NCBI GenBank assembly: GCA_009691705.1
Contig: SIAR01000003.1
Coordinates: 1-64,000, forward strand
DNA length: 64,000 nucleotides
Source: Phycisphaerales bacterium
Lineage (GTDB): Bacteria; Planctomycetota; Phycisphaerae; Phycisphaerales; SM1A02
Reading direction: 5' to 3'
Shown here piece after piece: positions 25,422 to 34,878 of the stretch. The notes beneath the pieces were generated by a model. It had not been told where the DNA came from. It saw only the letters and a list, made by a program, of their open reading frames with translations, and made no database searches. Each line of letters starts with the position of its first letter. Position 1 is the first letter of the stretch. Both the position numbers and the translations under genes were made by a program.

Positions 25422-26828
25422 TTACTGAGATAGTTCGGGCATCCCTGCGGCGCGGCGACAGAGCGCGCAGAGTTCGTTCGCCTCTCGGAGGTCTGCCGCT
25501 TCAGCAATCACTCGGATGATCGGCTCAGTATTCGATGCGCGCAGGTGCACCCATCCGCCCGCAAGATCGACCCGAATGCCGTCAGTTGCGTCGATGCGAG
25601 CGTGTGGGTTGGCCGTGAAGAACTCCCGCACTTTGGCCAGGGCGAGCGGCACAGCGGCGCTTCCTCCGATCGCGTTGAGATCCATCTTCTGCTTGACCAT
25701 CGCGAAATGCGGAATGTCCGCGGCGATCGCACTGATCGCGCGTCCATCGTGGGCGAGCAGTTCTAGCACGAGCGCCATCGCAGAGAGTGAATCACGCACC
25801 CAGCAAATGCGCGGCCAAATGAATCCGCCATTTCCCTCGCCGCCGCCGATCCCAGCGACGGGCCGGAGTCCCGCAACGACATTCGCTTCTCCAACGGCAG
25901 TCCGCACGACCACAGAGCCAGCGAAACGCGCGGCGATAGTGTCGATCATGCGCGATGTCGAGAGATTTGTCGCCAGCACTCCGCAACCGTGGCGCTGCAA
26001 GAGTCGTAGCGCGCAGAGCGCGAGCGTGTACTCCTCGCCAACGAATCGGCCACGTTCATCGACCAAGGCGAGACGATCAGCGTCGGGGTCTTGCGCGAAT
26101 CCAACAGCGATCGATCGACCACCTTCCACTGCTGCCATCAACTGACCAAGGTTCGCCTCAAGCGGTTCCGGGGTGTGGGCAAACTGCCCCGTGTGCTCGG
26201 CGTTGAGGTGCACAACCTCACATCCAAGCGCCTCAAGCAGCATTCGCCCAGCGACTGCACCGCCGCCATTCACACTATCGAGCACAACACGAAAGTGCTT
26301 GGCGCGGATCGCCGCAACGTCGATATTGGCGAGCACGCGCTCAACATGCACTTGATTTCCGTCCACCCGATCAAGCGATGTTCCTGATGGTTGGGTCGTG
26401 CCAGAGGGTCGTCCCCGAAATCGGGCGATGACATCGTTGGCATCCGCGATGGGCAGTGCGAGTCCATCGGCATTGAGTGTCTTCATCCCGTTCCATTCGA
26501 TTGGATTGTGACTCGCTGTGATCACGATGCCACCCACCGCGCCCAGATGCCCGATCATCAATCCAACCGTTGGAGTCGCAACGATGCCGAGGTCGATCAC
26601 ATCGAATCCACTCGCGCATGCTCCCGCGCGAACGGCCTGTGCCAGGGCCGCTCCAGAGCCGCGTCCATCGCGACCGATCACCAATCTGGGTCGTTGACCC
26701 AGCGCCAGTCGACTCTGCAGATGCGCAGCGAATGCCCGCGTGAAATCGTGCGCAACCTCAGTGGTCATTGTCTTTCCTACGAGGCCGCGAGCACCAGAAA
26801 CAGAGAGCATCAGAGGGGCGTCTTGCAC
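25422..26828 (-). CDS. Alpha-D-phosphohexomutase (GlmM/phosphomannomutase group)
   Basis: 468 residues from GTG 26828; an earlier GTG (26864) and an internal ATG (26810) are also in frame. I prefer 26828 because TAGAGT ends 7 bases before it and it puts SVSGARGLVG near the N-terminus as in the family. Active-site motifs: TASHNP (phosphoserine loop), DPDADR (Mg2+), GEGNGG (sugar-binding loop) and RASNTEPIIR (phosphate binding). Interconverts hexose 1- and 6-phosphates; GlcNH2 or mannose preference is not decided. It could supply the UDPGP-family enzyme encoded 3 kb away. Divergent from the PTPS gene. Confidence 0.9.
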   Translation of the reverse strand: MQDAPLMLSVSGARGLVGKTMTTEVAHDFTRAFAAHLQSRLALGQRPRLVIGRDGRGSGAALAQAVRAGACASGFDVIDLGIVATPTVGLMIGHLGAVGGIVITASHNPIEWNGMKTLNADGLALPIADANDVIARFRGRPSGTTQPSGTSLDRVDGNQVHVERVLANIDVAAIRAKHFRVVLDSVNGGGAVAGRMLLEALGCEVVHLNAEHTGQFAHTPEPLEANLGQLMAAVEGGRSIAVGFAQDPDADRLALVDERGRFVGEEYTLALCALRLLQRHGCGVLATNLSTSRMIDTIAARFAGSVVVRTAVGEANVVAGLRPVAGIGGGEGNGGFIWPRICWVRDSLSAMALVLELLAHDGRAISAIAADIPHFAMVKQKMDLNAIGGSAAVPLALAKVREFFTANPHARIDATDGIRVDLAGGWVHLRASNTEPIIRVIAEAADLREANELCALCRRAAGMPELSQ

Positions 26829-26835
26829 GGGAGCG

Positions 26836-26841
26836 ACTCTA
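26836..26841 (-). promoter_or_regulatory. -10-like box of the phosphohexomutase gene
   Basis: Minus-strand TAGAGT ends 7 bases before the GTG at 26828. It supports that start over the longer frame beginning at 26864. Confidence 0.35.
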
Positions 26842-26895
26842 TCGGGTTTGGTTGGGTAACGCACTTGCGCGCGGCGACGTCGAGCAGGCGAGGGC

Positions 26896-26901
26896 TATAC
26901 T
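26896..26901 (+). promoter_or_regulatory. -10 box of the PTPS-family gene (leaderless)
   Basis: TATACT, five of six consensus bases, ends exactly 6 bases before ATG 26908. There is no Shine-Dalgarno between them, so transcription should begin at or next to the A of ATG. Confidence 0.5.
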
Positions 26902-26907
26902 CGATTC

Positions 26908-27291
26908 ATGTTCGAACTTGAGGTGCGTCGCACCTTTTCAGCGGCGCATTCAGTCAAGATTCGCGGTGAGCAAGAGCCGCTGCATGGCCACGACTGGCAA
27001 GTCGATGTGGTTGTTCGCGCAGCCGATCTCGACTCCGAGGGAATGGCGTGTGACTTTCACGAACTTGAGAGAGCGCTCGACAGTGTCCTGCGACCATTTG
27101 CCTCTCGCAACCTCAATGAGACCCCACCATTTGATGCCCGTAATCCAACTGCAGAAGCGGTTGCGCAATACATCGCTCAAGAAATGAACCTTTGCCTGCC
27201 GGCGCGCGTTGCGATTCAATCGGTTCGGGTGACAGAAGCGCCTGGTTGTGCCGCGCGCTATGTACCTTCACCACATACGCAAAGGTCTTGA
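26908..27291 (+). CDS. 6-pyruvoyl-tetrahydropterin synthase/QueD family protein lacking the usual Cys
   Basis: 127 residues, family length. The zinc ligands are present: FSAAHS (first His) and LHGHDWQ (two His). The C-terminal ESVRVxE-like segment is IQSVRVTEAPG, with the Glu that binds the pterin. QueD and PTPS normally have a catalytic Cys four residues before the HGH; here that residue is Gln (GEQEPLHGH). It may be a paralogue with other chemistry or a different catalytic residue. No other queuosine or folate genes are nearby. Its stop overlaps the ppk1 start (TGATG). Confidence 0.82.
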   Translation: MFELEVRRTFSAAHSVKIRGEQEPLHGHDWQVDVVVRAADLDSEGMACDFHELERALDSVLRPFASRNLNETPPFDARNPTAEAVAQYIAQEMNLCLPARVAIQSVRVTEAPGCAARYVPSPHTQRS

Positions 27292-29537
27292 TGTCGCACT
27301 TTCCAATCAACTTCGATCTAGCTCTTGATGGTTCTTCGAGTGAGTGTCCCGGCGATCCCAATCGGTTTTTCAACCGAGATCACTCATGGCTCGAGTTCAA
27401 CGCCAGGGTGCTGGCGATGTGCAGCGATGCGGCCACACCGCTGCTTGAGCGGGTGCGGTTCATGGCGATTTACTCGCGCAACCTCGATGAGTTTTATATG
27501 AAGCGCGTCGGGGCACTGCGGCACGCCATCGAGAGTGGCACTGGAGTTTCAACCTTCGAACCATTGACTCCCGCACAGGTGCTGCACAAGGTTCGCTCGC
27601 GCGTACTCGATCTAGACGGGCAACAGTCTCACATTCTTCGCGATGAACTGCTGCCCGCGCTTTCTGAGGCGGGAGTGCATCTGCTCGAGTGGACCGATCT
27701 CAGCGAATCTGAACGCGCCGAGGCAGAGGCGTGGTTTAGACGGAATGTGTTTCCGATTCTGACCCCGCTCGCCGTCGACCCAGGTCACCGCTTTCCATTC
27801 ATCTCGAACATGAGCGTCTCGTTGGGTCTGGTCGTTCGTCGGCCTGGCGAACCAGAGACGATGTTCGCGCGGGTCAAAGTTCCAGAGTCGCCGAGTCGAC
27901 TCTATGCCTTTCGCAACGGCCGACGATTCATTTCTATTCAGGAAATCATCGAACACAACTTGGATGATCTCTTTCCGGGAATGGAGATCTTGCAGGTGTT
28001 GCCGTTTCGCGTAACGCGAGACGCTGAGATCGAAGCAGAACGCGAAGACTCGGATGATTTGCTCGAGTCGGTCGAACAGAAACTGAAGGAGCGCAAGTTT
28101 GCCAGTGTTGTGCGGCTCGAAGTGGCAGCGGGAGCGAGCCCACGAATTCTGCGCTTCTTGATGGAAGAACTCGACGTTGGCGCCGAAGACATGTACGAAA
28201 CGAGCGGGCTCACTGATTACGGAGTGCTCGAGTCAATAGCTGATATCGATCTGCCAGCGCTGAAGTACTCGCGCTGGACCCCCATCTCGCCTCCTGAGAT
28301 GTCCGACGATGCCGCAGGAAACATCTTCGCGCAGATTCGCAAGGGTGACATTCTCGTCCATCATCCGTATCAGAGCTTCGATCTGACCGTCGAGCGGTTT
28401 GTCAAAGCCGCGGCAGAAGATCCCAAGGTTCTCTGCATCAAGCAATCGCTCTATCGAACATCGGGGGACAGTCCTTTCATTGCGAGTCTCATTCGCGCGG
28501 CAGAGAGTGGCAAGCAAGTCGCGGTACTCGTCGAGTTGCGGGCACGGTTTGATGAAGCGCGCAATATCGAGTGGGCGCGCAAACTCGAAAACGCAGGAGT
28601 GCATGTTGCCTACGGCGTCATCGGACTCAAGACCCACACAAAGACCGCGCTGGTCGTGCGGCAGGAAGCCGATGGAATCCGCTGCTACGGCCATGTCGGC
28701 ACCGGCAATTACAACGCTAAGACTGCCCGCATCTACGAAGATTTCGGCATTCTGACCAGCGATCCACTGATCACCGAAGATCTCATGGGACTCTTCAACT
28801 ACATGACGGGTCGCTCTCGGCAGACCAAGTTCAACAAACTGTTGATCGCGCCCGTCGGAATGAAGCGTCGATTTGTCGACCTCATCGAGAACGAAACCAA
28901 ACTGCAACGCAGTGGTCGATCAGGTCGCATCATTGCGAAGATGAATCAGATCGAGGATCGCAGTGTGATGGACGCGCTCTACCGCGCGAGCAAGGCAGGA
29001 GTTCAAGTCGACCTCATTGTGCGTGGGTTCTGTTGCATTCGCCCAGAAGTCGAAGGGCTCTCAGAAAACATTCGGGTGCGCTCGATTATCGGGCGCTTTC
29101 TCGAACACAGCCGAATCTTCTACTTCGGCGCGGGACGCGAAGAGCCACTCGAAGGAGAGTTTTACATCGGCAGTGCCGACTGGATGTACCGCAATCTGCA
29201 GACGCGCGTCGAAGCGGCAACACCCATTGAGAAGTTGGAACATCGACGGGTGCTCTGGACGACGCTCGAGTACTCGTTGCAGGATGTGCGACAGTCGTGG
29301 AAGTTGAAGGCCGATGGCTCATACGAGCGAGTCAGCGACGCTGGCATCGCACCCGACGACGTGCGCCGTCTTGGCGTTCATCAGCGATTGATGAATGACA
29401 CGCTCGCCCAGCTGGCGCGAAGTCGCGGCGAGACTGAAACGGCTAAGGAGTCGCCGTTCCAGAGTTCACCGCAGGCGCCTCAGCCCCGACGGAAGTCGAT
29501 ACGCCCGAACCAGAAAAGTCCACGTCGGGTCGACTGA
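27291..29537 (+). CDS. ppk1: Polyphosphate kinase 1
   Basis: 748 residues from ATG 27291, coupled to the upstream gene by a TGATG junction. PPK1 polymerises ATP gamma-phosphate into polyphosphate. N-domain: FFNRDHSWLEFNARVL. Catalytic domains: LVHHPYQSF, KQSLYRTSGDSP, VELRARFDEARNI, GLKTHTKTALVVRQE (the phosphohistidine region) and HSRIFYFGAG (second catalytic His). The C-terminal 35 residues are a basic, Pro-rich tail overlapping a lipoprotein gene on the other strand by 95 bases; that tail is outside the folded core. Confidence 0.95.
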   Translation: MSHFPINFDLALDGSSSECPGDPNRFFNRDHSWLEFNARVLAMCSDAATPLLERVRFMAIYSRNLDEFYMKRVGALRHAIESGTGVSTFEPLTPAQVLHKVRSRVLDLDGQQSHILRDELLPALSEAGVHLLEWTDLSESERAEAEAWFRRNVFPILTPLAVDPGHRFPFISNMSVSLGLVVRRPGEPETMFARVKVPESPSRLYAFRNGRRFISIQEIIEHNLDDLFPGMEILQVLPFRVTRDAEIEAEREDSDDLLESVEQKLKERKFASVVRLEVAAGASPRILRFLMEELDVGAEDMYETSGLTDYGVLESIADIDLPALKYSRWTPISPPEMSDDAAGNIFAQIRKGDILVHHPYQSFDLTVERFVKAAAEDPKVLCIKQSLYRTSGDSPFIASLIRAAESGKQVAVLVELRARFDEARNIEWARKLENAGVHVAYGVIGLKTHTKTALVVRQEADGIRCYGHVGTGNYNAKTARIYEDFGILTSDPLITEDLMGLFNYMTGRSRQTKFNKLLIAPVGMKRRFVDLIENETKLQRSGRSGRIIAKMNQIEDRSVMDALYRASKAGVQVDLIVRGFCCIRPEVEGLSENIRVRSIIGRFLEHSRIFYFGAGREEPLEGEFYIGSADWMYRNLQTRVEAATPIEKLEHRRVLWTTLEYSLQDVRQSWKLKADGSYERVSDAGIAPDDVRRLGVHQRLMNDTLAQLARSRGETETAKESPFQSSPQAPQPRRKSIRPNQKSPRRVD

Positions 29538-29934
29538 CCCCGAGGTCAAACAGCGTCTCGGCCAACTGCCCAGGAAGCAAAAAGCGCAAGTTGCCGGTGA
29601 CGCGCCATGCCGACACTGCCGTCAGCTCGACCGGGGCATCAGCATGTCGCACGACCACGGGAAGCACCTGCGCGGTCATAGATCGCGGAGCAAGCGTTTG
29701 GCTCGCGATCCACTGCGAACTCCAACTGCCGACATTTGTGACAACTTCATACTGCCAACGATCTAGCACCATCGGAGTGTCGGTTGGATTTCGCAGTTCA
29801 ACGTGCAGCGCATACTCATCAGCCGAGGGTCCGGTTGAAACCTTCTCTAAGGCGCGAACTTGAATCTCTGGATTCGTCACACATCCAGTGACCGATGCCA
29901 ATGCGGCAAACATGATGAGCGATCGAACGAGCAT
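29443..29934 (-). CDS. Small lipoprotein, possible LEA-14/WHy-like domain
   Basis: 163 residues. Lipoprotein signal ending SVTGC with the lipidated Cys near residue 18. The mature part has VELRNPTDTPMVLDRWQYEV, the sort of strand pattern seen in LEA type-2/WHy and YcfL-like domains; this is a weak assignment. The last 40 residues are Ser/Gly/Pro-rich and disordered, and they overlap the 3' end of ppk1. A TAGATT box ends exactly 6 bases before the ATG, so it is probably leaderless. Divergent from the large propeller gene, 38 bases between starts. Function unknown; an envelope location is likely. Confidence 0.75.
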   Translation of the reverse strand: MLVRSLIMFAALASVTGCVTNPEIQVRALEKVSTGPSADEYALHVELRNPTDTPMVLDRWQYEVVTNVGSWSSQWIASQTLAPRSMTAQVLPVVVRHADAPVELTAVSAWRVTGNLRFLLPGQLAETLFDLGVSRPDVDFSGSGVSTSVGAEAPAVNSGTATP

Positions 29935-29940
29935 CAGTGC

Positions 29941-29946
29941 AATCTA
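29941..29946 (-). promoter_or_regulatory. -10-like box of the small lipoprotein gene (leaderless)
   Basis: Minus-strand TAGATT ends exactly 6 bases before the ATG at 29934. Confidence 0.45.
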
Positions 29947-29960
29947 TACCCATTGCGGCA

Positions 29961-29966
29961 TAGGAT
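29961..29966 (+). promoter_or_regulatory. -10-like box of the double-propeller gene (leaderless)
   Basis: TAGGAT ends exactly 6 bases before the GTG at 29973. It lies 15 bp from the divergent lipoprotein box, so two polymerases would compete in this gap. Confidence 0.45.
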
Positions 29967-29972
29967 GGGGTT

Positions 29973-32900
29973 GTGCGTTGCTGTCTGACGATAATCCTCA
30001 GATTCTGCGGTGTTGGTGCGGTCATTCTCGCGGCGCAGACAGTTCTGGCTGCGCATGCCGTGGCCCAAGAGTCGGCGATTGTTGCAGTCGATGACTCGCC
30101 AACCGCGCAGCAGTTGCTCTCACAAGCCGAAGATCAATCCGCGAACAATCCTGCCGAGTCGGCGCGACTCATCAGCCGTGTTCTCGACGAGTTCGGGCGC
30201 AAGCTGGTGCGTGCGCACGGGCAAACAGACATCTTCGTGGATGGCCGCACGCGCGCAGAAGAGTTCTTGCGTACGCATCCTCGTGTGCTCGAGCGTTTTC
30301 GATCATCGCAAACAGGAGAGGCAGAGCGGCTAGACAAGGCTCGAGAAGATCGTCTGCTTCTCGAGACTCGGCTGCTCACTCCCGCTGGTTTGCGCTGCGC
30401 GATGCGGCAAGTTCAACGCGCGATTGAGTCGGCAGAGTTCGCGCAGGCGCAGCGCATCCTCGACTCGATTGCCGATCATCCCGATCGAGCTGAAATCGAT
30501 CCTGCGTTGCGCGCAACGGCGACTGCGCTGACGGCCTGGGGAATTGGCGACGCTGCTGCTGCGGCCGCTGTCGTGAATGAACTGAATCGGTCCAGCGATC
30601 CGGCGCTCGTGCAATTGAGCGCGTTGCTTGCTGCGACGGTGCGCACGCCGATCGCTGCGTCACAACCGATTGCCAATCCACTTCTTCCTGCAGAGTTTGG
30701 TGAGATTCCAGCGCAGCCTGTTCTGCTTTGGAGTGAGCCACTCGAGCAGGCACTCGCGCCGCGACTCGCTCAGTCGATCGACGAGGGACTCATCTCCGCG
30801 GTGGGTTCAGAAGGAGCCACAACCAGTGGACGGTTGCTCGTGTCGATACCGACCATAGACGGCGCGCTTGTTCTGGTGAATGAGGGATACGTATTGCGGG
30901 CATACGAGGCGTACTCCCATCTGCCGCGTTGGTATCAGTTGCTCGGCGCGCCCAACGCGCCGCGAAACGACTTGCTCGCGGGAGATCTCGAGGTTGTTGT
31001 GGTGTCAGGCGACCGCGTGCTCGCACTCTCGGGGCACGCACTCGGCTCAGAGCGAAGCGGCGGCGGACGACTCGTCTGTTTAGATCTTCACACTGGAAAA
31101 CGTTTGTGGGAGGTCATGCCAGATCGGTTCTCAGAAGTGTCAGAGTTTCGCGAGATGTTCTTCTACGGCGCGCCAACGGTCGTACGCAACACGGTGATTC
31201 TTCTTGGCCGCAAGGTCACCGCGCGACTCGAAACCGTTTCGACGGTGATCGGCATCAATCTCGACACCGGCGCGATCGAGTGGATGACGCCTGTCGGCGC
31301 CGCCCCAGGCATTCGCTCGGCGGGCGCGCGTCCTTACACAACCCCCGCGGTCGATGGCGGAATCATCTTTGTCTCAACGGGAGCGGGAACGTCAGCCGCA
31401 CTCGATGCCATCGATGGACGTGTTCGCTGGATTCGGCGCGATCCTGTGCCGATTCGTGATGTGCAACTGGAATTGATGCCTTGGGAGATGGGTGGGGCGA
31501 TCGTCACGCCGCGCGGCGTCATCACGCTCGCGCCGGGCGGCACGCAGATTCAACTGCTCTCGATCGACCATGGCGCAGAACTCGATGCGATTCCAGTAGG
31601 GGCGGGAACTGCTTGGGGGATTGTGCGATATCTGCTGACCGACAAGACACACGACCTCATCTTCGCTGTCGGAGAGGGCATCACCGCCTTTCGCGCGAGC
31701 GACTTGCGCACACCGATCTGGAAGTTCGTGGGAGTTCCGAGTGATGATTCGATCGTCTCATTGGTCGGTCGCGCTGGCATGCGCGGCCGCGTGCAATCAG
31801 GATCGACCAGCGATGGGCGCCCCGCATTAATCGTGGCGCTTCTCTCGCGCGCACTTCTACTCAACGGCAGTGATGGCACCATTGTTTCGTCGATTCCATG
31901 TGAGGGTCCTGCAAACATTGTTGCGCACAATGGAATCATCGCGGCCGCAACGAATGGATCCCTTGAAGTCTTCATGGACTCCCAGCGGGCGCGCCAGATT
32001 CTCGTCGATGCAGTGCAGTCGCAATCGAGTGATGTCGATGCCGCCATCGGACTCATCGCATTCGCGCTGCAATCGCAGGATGCCGCACTTCTTCAAACGG
32101 CAACTGCTTCAGCGGCGCAGAATTTTGCGGAGGTGCGCGACGACACAGATCGACGTTGGCGTCTCGTTGAACTTCTCATGCGCGCCGCCACCAGCGGCTT
32201 GCTTGGGCGTGATGCGGCCGATGCGATCTTTGGATTGATCGTCACCGCACTCAGTGATCCAAGTGAGCGGGCTGGGGCGCTCATCGCCCAAGGGGATTGG
32301 TTCGCGAAATCCGGCCGCGCAACGCAGGCGATCGCCTCATGGCGCGCTGTGCTGAAGAATGCCGCGGTTGCGCACGCGACAGTTTCGCGGCTCACTGTGG
32401 GTGGGGGGGATCTTCGGCAGAGCGGATCGGACGCTGCGTATCAGCGACTTCGCCAACTCGCGCGCACTGCTGATGCCCCATCGCAAGCGACGCAGACTGA
32501 CCAAGTTGCTCCTTCCAACCCAACGGCGAGTCAACTCGAAGAGTTCGCGAGCCAGAATCCGTGCACGCCAGAAGGCGCGCGGGCGTGGCACGCTGCCGCC
32601 GAACTTCGCATGGCTGAACAGAGAATCGCGCACGGTGCGGGCGATGCCGCCGCCGCTGTGCAAACGGCGATCGCGACCGGGAATCGCGCGCTAGTGACCG
32701 AAGTGCTCGACCGCACACTCACGCTGCTCCATCCAGCTGGTCTCGAGGTAACAAAATCACAGTTGTGCGACCTGGCGGTGATGGCTGGATTCGATGTGAC
32801 GCTGGCCTCGGCGGGTGGTCTCACTGCGTCACAAACGCTCGCGGCGTCGCCCGCTGCAACCTTGGTTGCTGGACTCTCCCGTCCGGTGGCCGCAGAGGCA

Positions 32901-34151
32901 GGGCATGACCCAAAGGAATCGGTCACGGCACAACTATTGCACGGAGTGCTCACGCCGATGCGAGATGTGGGCGCATCGTTGGCAGCCAACACGCGCACCT
33001 ACATCGTTGCCGATAAACACCTGAAATGTCTTTCGACGCCCAAACTCACGGTGCAGTGGACAATCGCGCTCTTGGGTGAGATGCGATTAATCATTCCGTT
33101 GCGCGAGGGAGTGATCGTGATCGATCAACGCGACAGCGAGATGCTCGGCGCAGAGTGGATCGACGACGACGGTGATCGACGGTGGAGAATTGACGATCTC
33201 GCCGCCGCCGTGCCCGCACTCGCTGGTGTTGGCCTACCGAGCGACTGCTTCGTGCTCGGCGGCCGCGAGAGCCTGGTTGTCGCACGTCACGACGGCGCAG
33301 TTAGAGCGTTTGGTGTCGGCGATGGACTTCCTAGGTGGGAGCCGCGACAACCCCTCGACGAAATCGTCTGCGCAGATGCGAGCGAAACGCTGATCGCGGT
33401 GAGCGGTACGCGCAGTGTTCTAGATGCGCGCACTTCATGGCTCAGCGCGCTCGATGTGCGCACGGGGGCGGTGATCGCCGAGATTCCCACCCCAAGTGAT
33501 GAGCCAGTGCGGTGGATTCAGATTCTCGGCGCGGGCGAAGTCGCCTTTGGAACAACGCGCGGCGTCGGCCGTTGGCAGTTGTACGGTGTGGCGGCGGGTC
33601 TGCGGTGGCACTCGCTCAATCCTCGTCTTCGCGGGAGTGTGCGATGCGAGTCGCTTGGTCTGCATCTCGTTGTCACAGATCCCACAGACCGCACAACGAT
33701 TCTCGACTGGGGCACCGGCACGATCGACGATTCAAAGTTCGCTCCGCTGCGCCCGAAGTTGACCGTGGATGGATCGCGGCGATGGATCCGATCGGGATCA
33801 ACTGTTTTGGGATGGTCCAACAGCGAGGTTGATCTCTTTTCCTTGCGAGGGGAGGCGCTTGGCACATCGAGCTTGCATGGCACACGGCGCCTTCAGAACG
33901 TCTTGCCCGCTTCTGGAGCGATTGTTGCGATCGAACAGTCGGAGAAAGCCAACGAACCACGTGAATTCGGCCTCAATAGAGCTGCCATTCAGCACTTCGT
34001 TCACCGATTTGGATGGGCCGATGGAGGGCGAATCGCGGCCCCCGCGCTCGAAGTCGAATTCAGTGATCCGCGCCTCGATCGCACGCAACTTCTCGACGGC
34101 TGGCTGCTTCTGGGTGGATCGCAAACGACGCTCGCAATTCCGCTTCCCTGA
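29973..34151 (+). CDS. Giant exported PQQ-type double beta-propeller protein
   Basis: 1392 residues. Signal peptide at residues 1 to about 32 (ILRFCGVGAVILAAQTVLAA). Residues about 280-660 carry PQQ/BamB-like blades such as VCLDLHTGKRLWEV, GINLDTGAIEWMTPVG and LDAIDGRVRWIR. Residues about 660-930 are helical and Ala-rich, TPR-like in feel. Residues about 1020-1390 form a second propeller with degenerate blades (LSALDVRTGAVIAEI). Such proteins in Planctomycetota are periplasmic or envelope scaffolds; there is no evidence for a quinoprotein dehydrogenase. GTG start with a TAGGAT box 6 bases upstream. The charge-segregated Asp/Lys gene follows. Confidence 0.82.
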   Translation: MRCCLTIILRFCGVGAVILAAQTVLAAHAVAQESAIVAVDDSPTAQQLLSQAEDQSANNPAESARLISRVLDEFGRKLVRAHGQTDIFVDGRTRAEEFLRTHPRVLERFRSSQTGEAERLDKAREDRLLLETRLLTPAGLRCAMRQVQRAIESAEFAQAQRILDSIADHPDRAEIDPALRATATALTAWGIGDAAAAAAVVNELNRSSDPALVQLSALLAATVRTPIAASQPIANPLLPAEFGEIPAQPVLLWSEPLEQALAPRLAQSIDEGLISAVGSEGATTSGRLLVSIPTIDGALVLVNEGYVLRAYEAYSHLPRWYQLLGAPNAPRNDLLAGDLEVVVVSGDRVLALSGHALGSERSGGGRLVCLDLHTGKRLWEVMPDRFSEVSEFREMFFYGAPTVVRNTVILLGRKVTARLETVSTVIGINLDTGAIEWMTPVGAAPGIRSAGARPYTTPAVDGGIIFVSTGAGTSAALDAIDGRVRWIRRDPVPIRDVQLELMPWEMGGAIVTPRGVITLAPGGTQIQLLSIDHGAELDAIPVGAGTAWGIVRYLLTDKTHDLIFAVGEGITAFRASDLRTPIWKFVGVPSDDSIVSLVGRAGMRGRVQSGSTSDGRPALIVALLSRALLLNGSDGTIVSSIPCEGPANIVAHNGIIAAATNGSLEVFMDSQRARQILVDAVQSQSSDVDAAIGLIAFALQSQDAALLQTATASAAQNFAEVRDDTDRRWRLVELLMRAATSGLLGRDAADAIFGLIVTALSDPSERAGALIAQGDWFAKSGRATQAIASWRAVLKNAAVAHATVSRLTVGGGDLRQSGSDAAYQRLRQLARTADAPSQATQTDQVAPSNPTASQLEEFASQNPCTPEGARAWHAAAELRMAEQRIAHGAGDAAAAVQTAIATGNRALVTEVLDRTLTLLHPAGLEVTKSQLCDLAVMAGFDVTLASAGGLTASQTLAASPAATLVAGLSRPVAAEAGHDPKESVTAQLLHGVLTPMRDVGASLAANTRTYIVADKHLKCLSTPKLTVQWTIALLGEMRLIIPLREGVIVIDQRDSEMLGAEWIDDDGDRRWRIDDLAAAVPALAGVGLPSDCFVLGGRESLVVARHDGAVRAFGVGDGLPRWEPRQPLDEIVCADASETLIAVSGTRSVLDARTSWLSALDVRTGAVIAEIPTPSDEPVRWIQILGAGEVAFGTTRGVGRWQLYGVAAGLRWHSLNPRLRGSVRCESLGLHLVVTDPTDRTTILDWGTGTIDDSKFAPLRPKLTVDGSRRWIRSGSTVLGWSNSEVDLFSLRGEALGTSSLHGTRRLQNVLPASGAIVAIEQSEKANEPREFGLNRAAIQHFVHRFGWADGGRIAAPALEVEFSDPRLDRTQLLDGWLLLGGSQTTLAIPLP

Positions 34152-34155
34152 GGGG

Positions 34156-34184
34156 TTGACATTCCGCGCCTCAGCGGCGATATT
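34156..34184 (+). promoter_or_regulatory. Sigma-70-type promoter of the Asp/Lys protein
   Basis: A perfect TTGACA at 34156-34161, a 17-bp spacer, then GATATT at 34179-34184 (4 of 6). It begins 4 bases after the propeller stop and leaves a leader of about 40 bases with GAGGAG before the ATG. Confidence 0.6.
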
Positions 34185-34229
34185 CCCCCGCCCGAATCAC
34201 ACTCGCATCTATTGAGGAGTTTCACTCGA

Positions 34230-34838
<609 letters not shown>

Positions 34839-34878
34839 GTCGCGCCGCAGTGGCGGCATCCAAAACTTTGGCGCCGTC

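Noticed and set aside
34844..34857. GCCGC/GCGGC hairpin between the Asp/Lys gene and the propeller lipoprotein gene
   Set aside because: Five-bp stem without a T-run on either strand; too weak to call a terminator.
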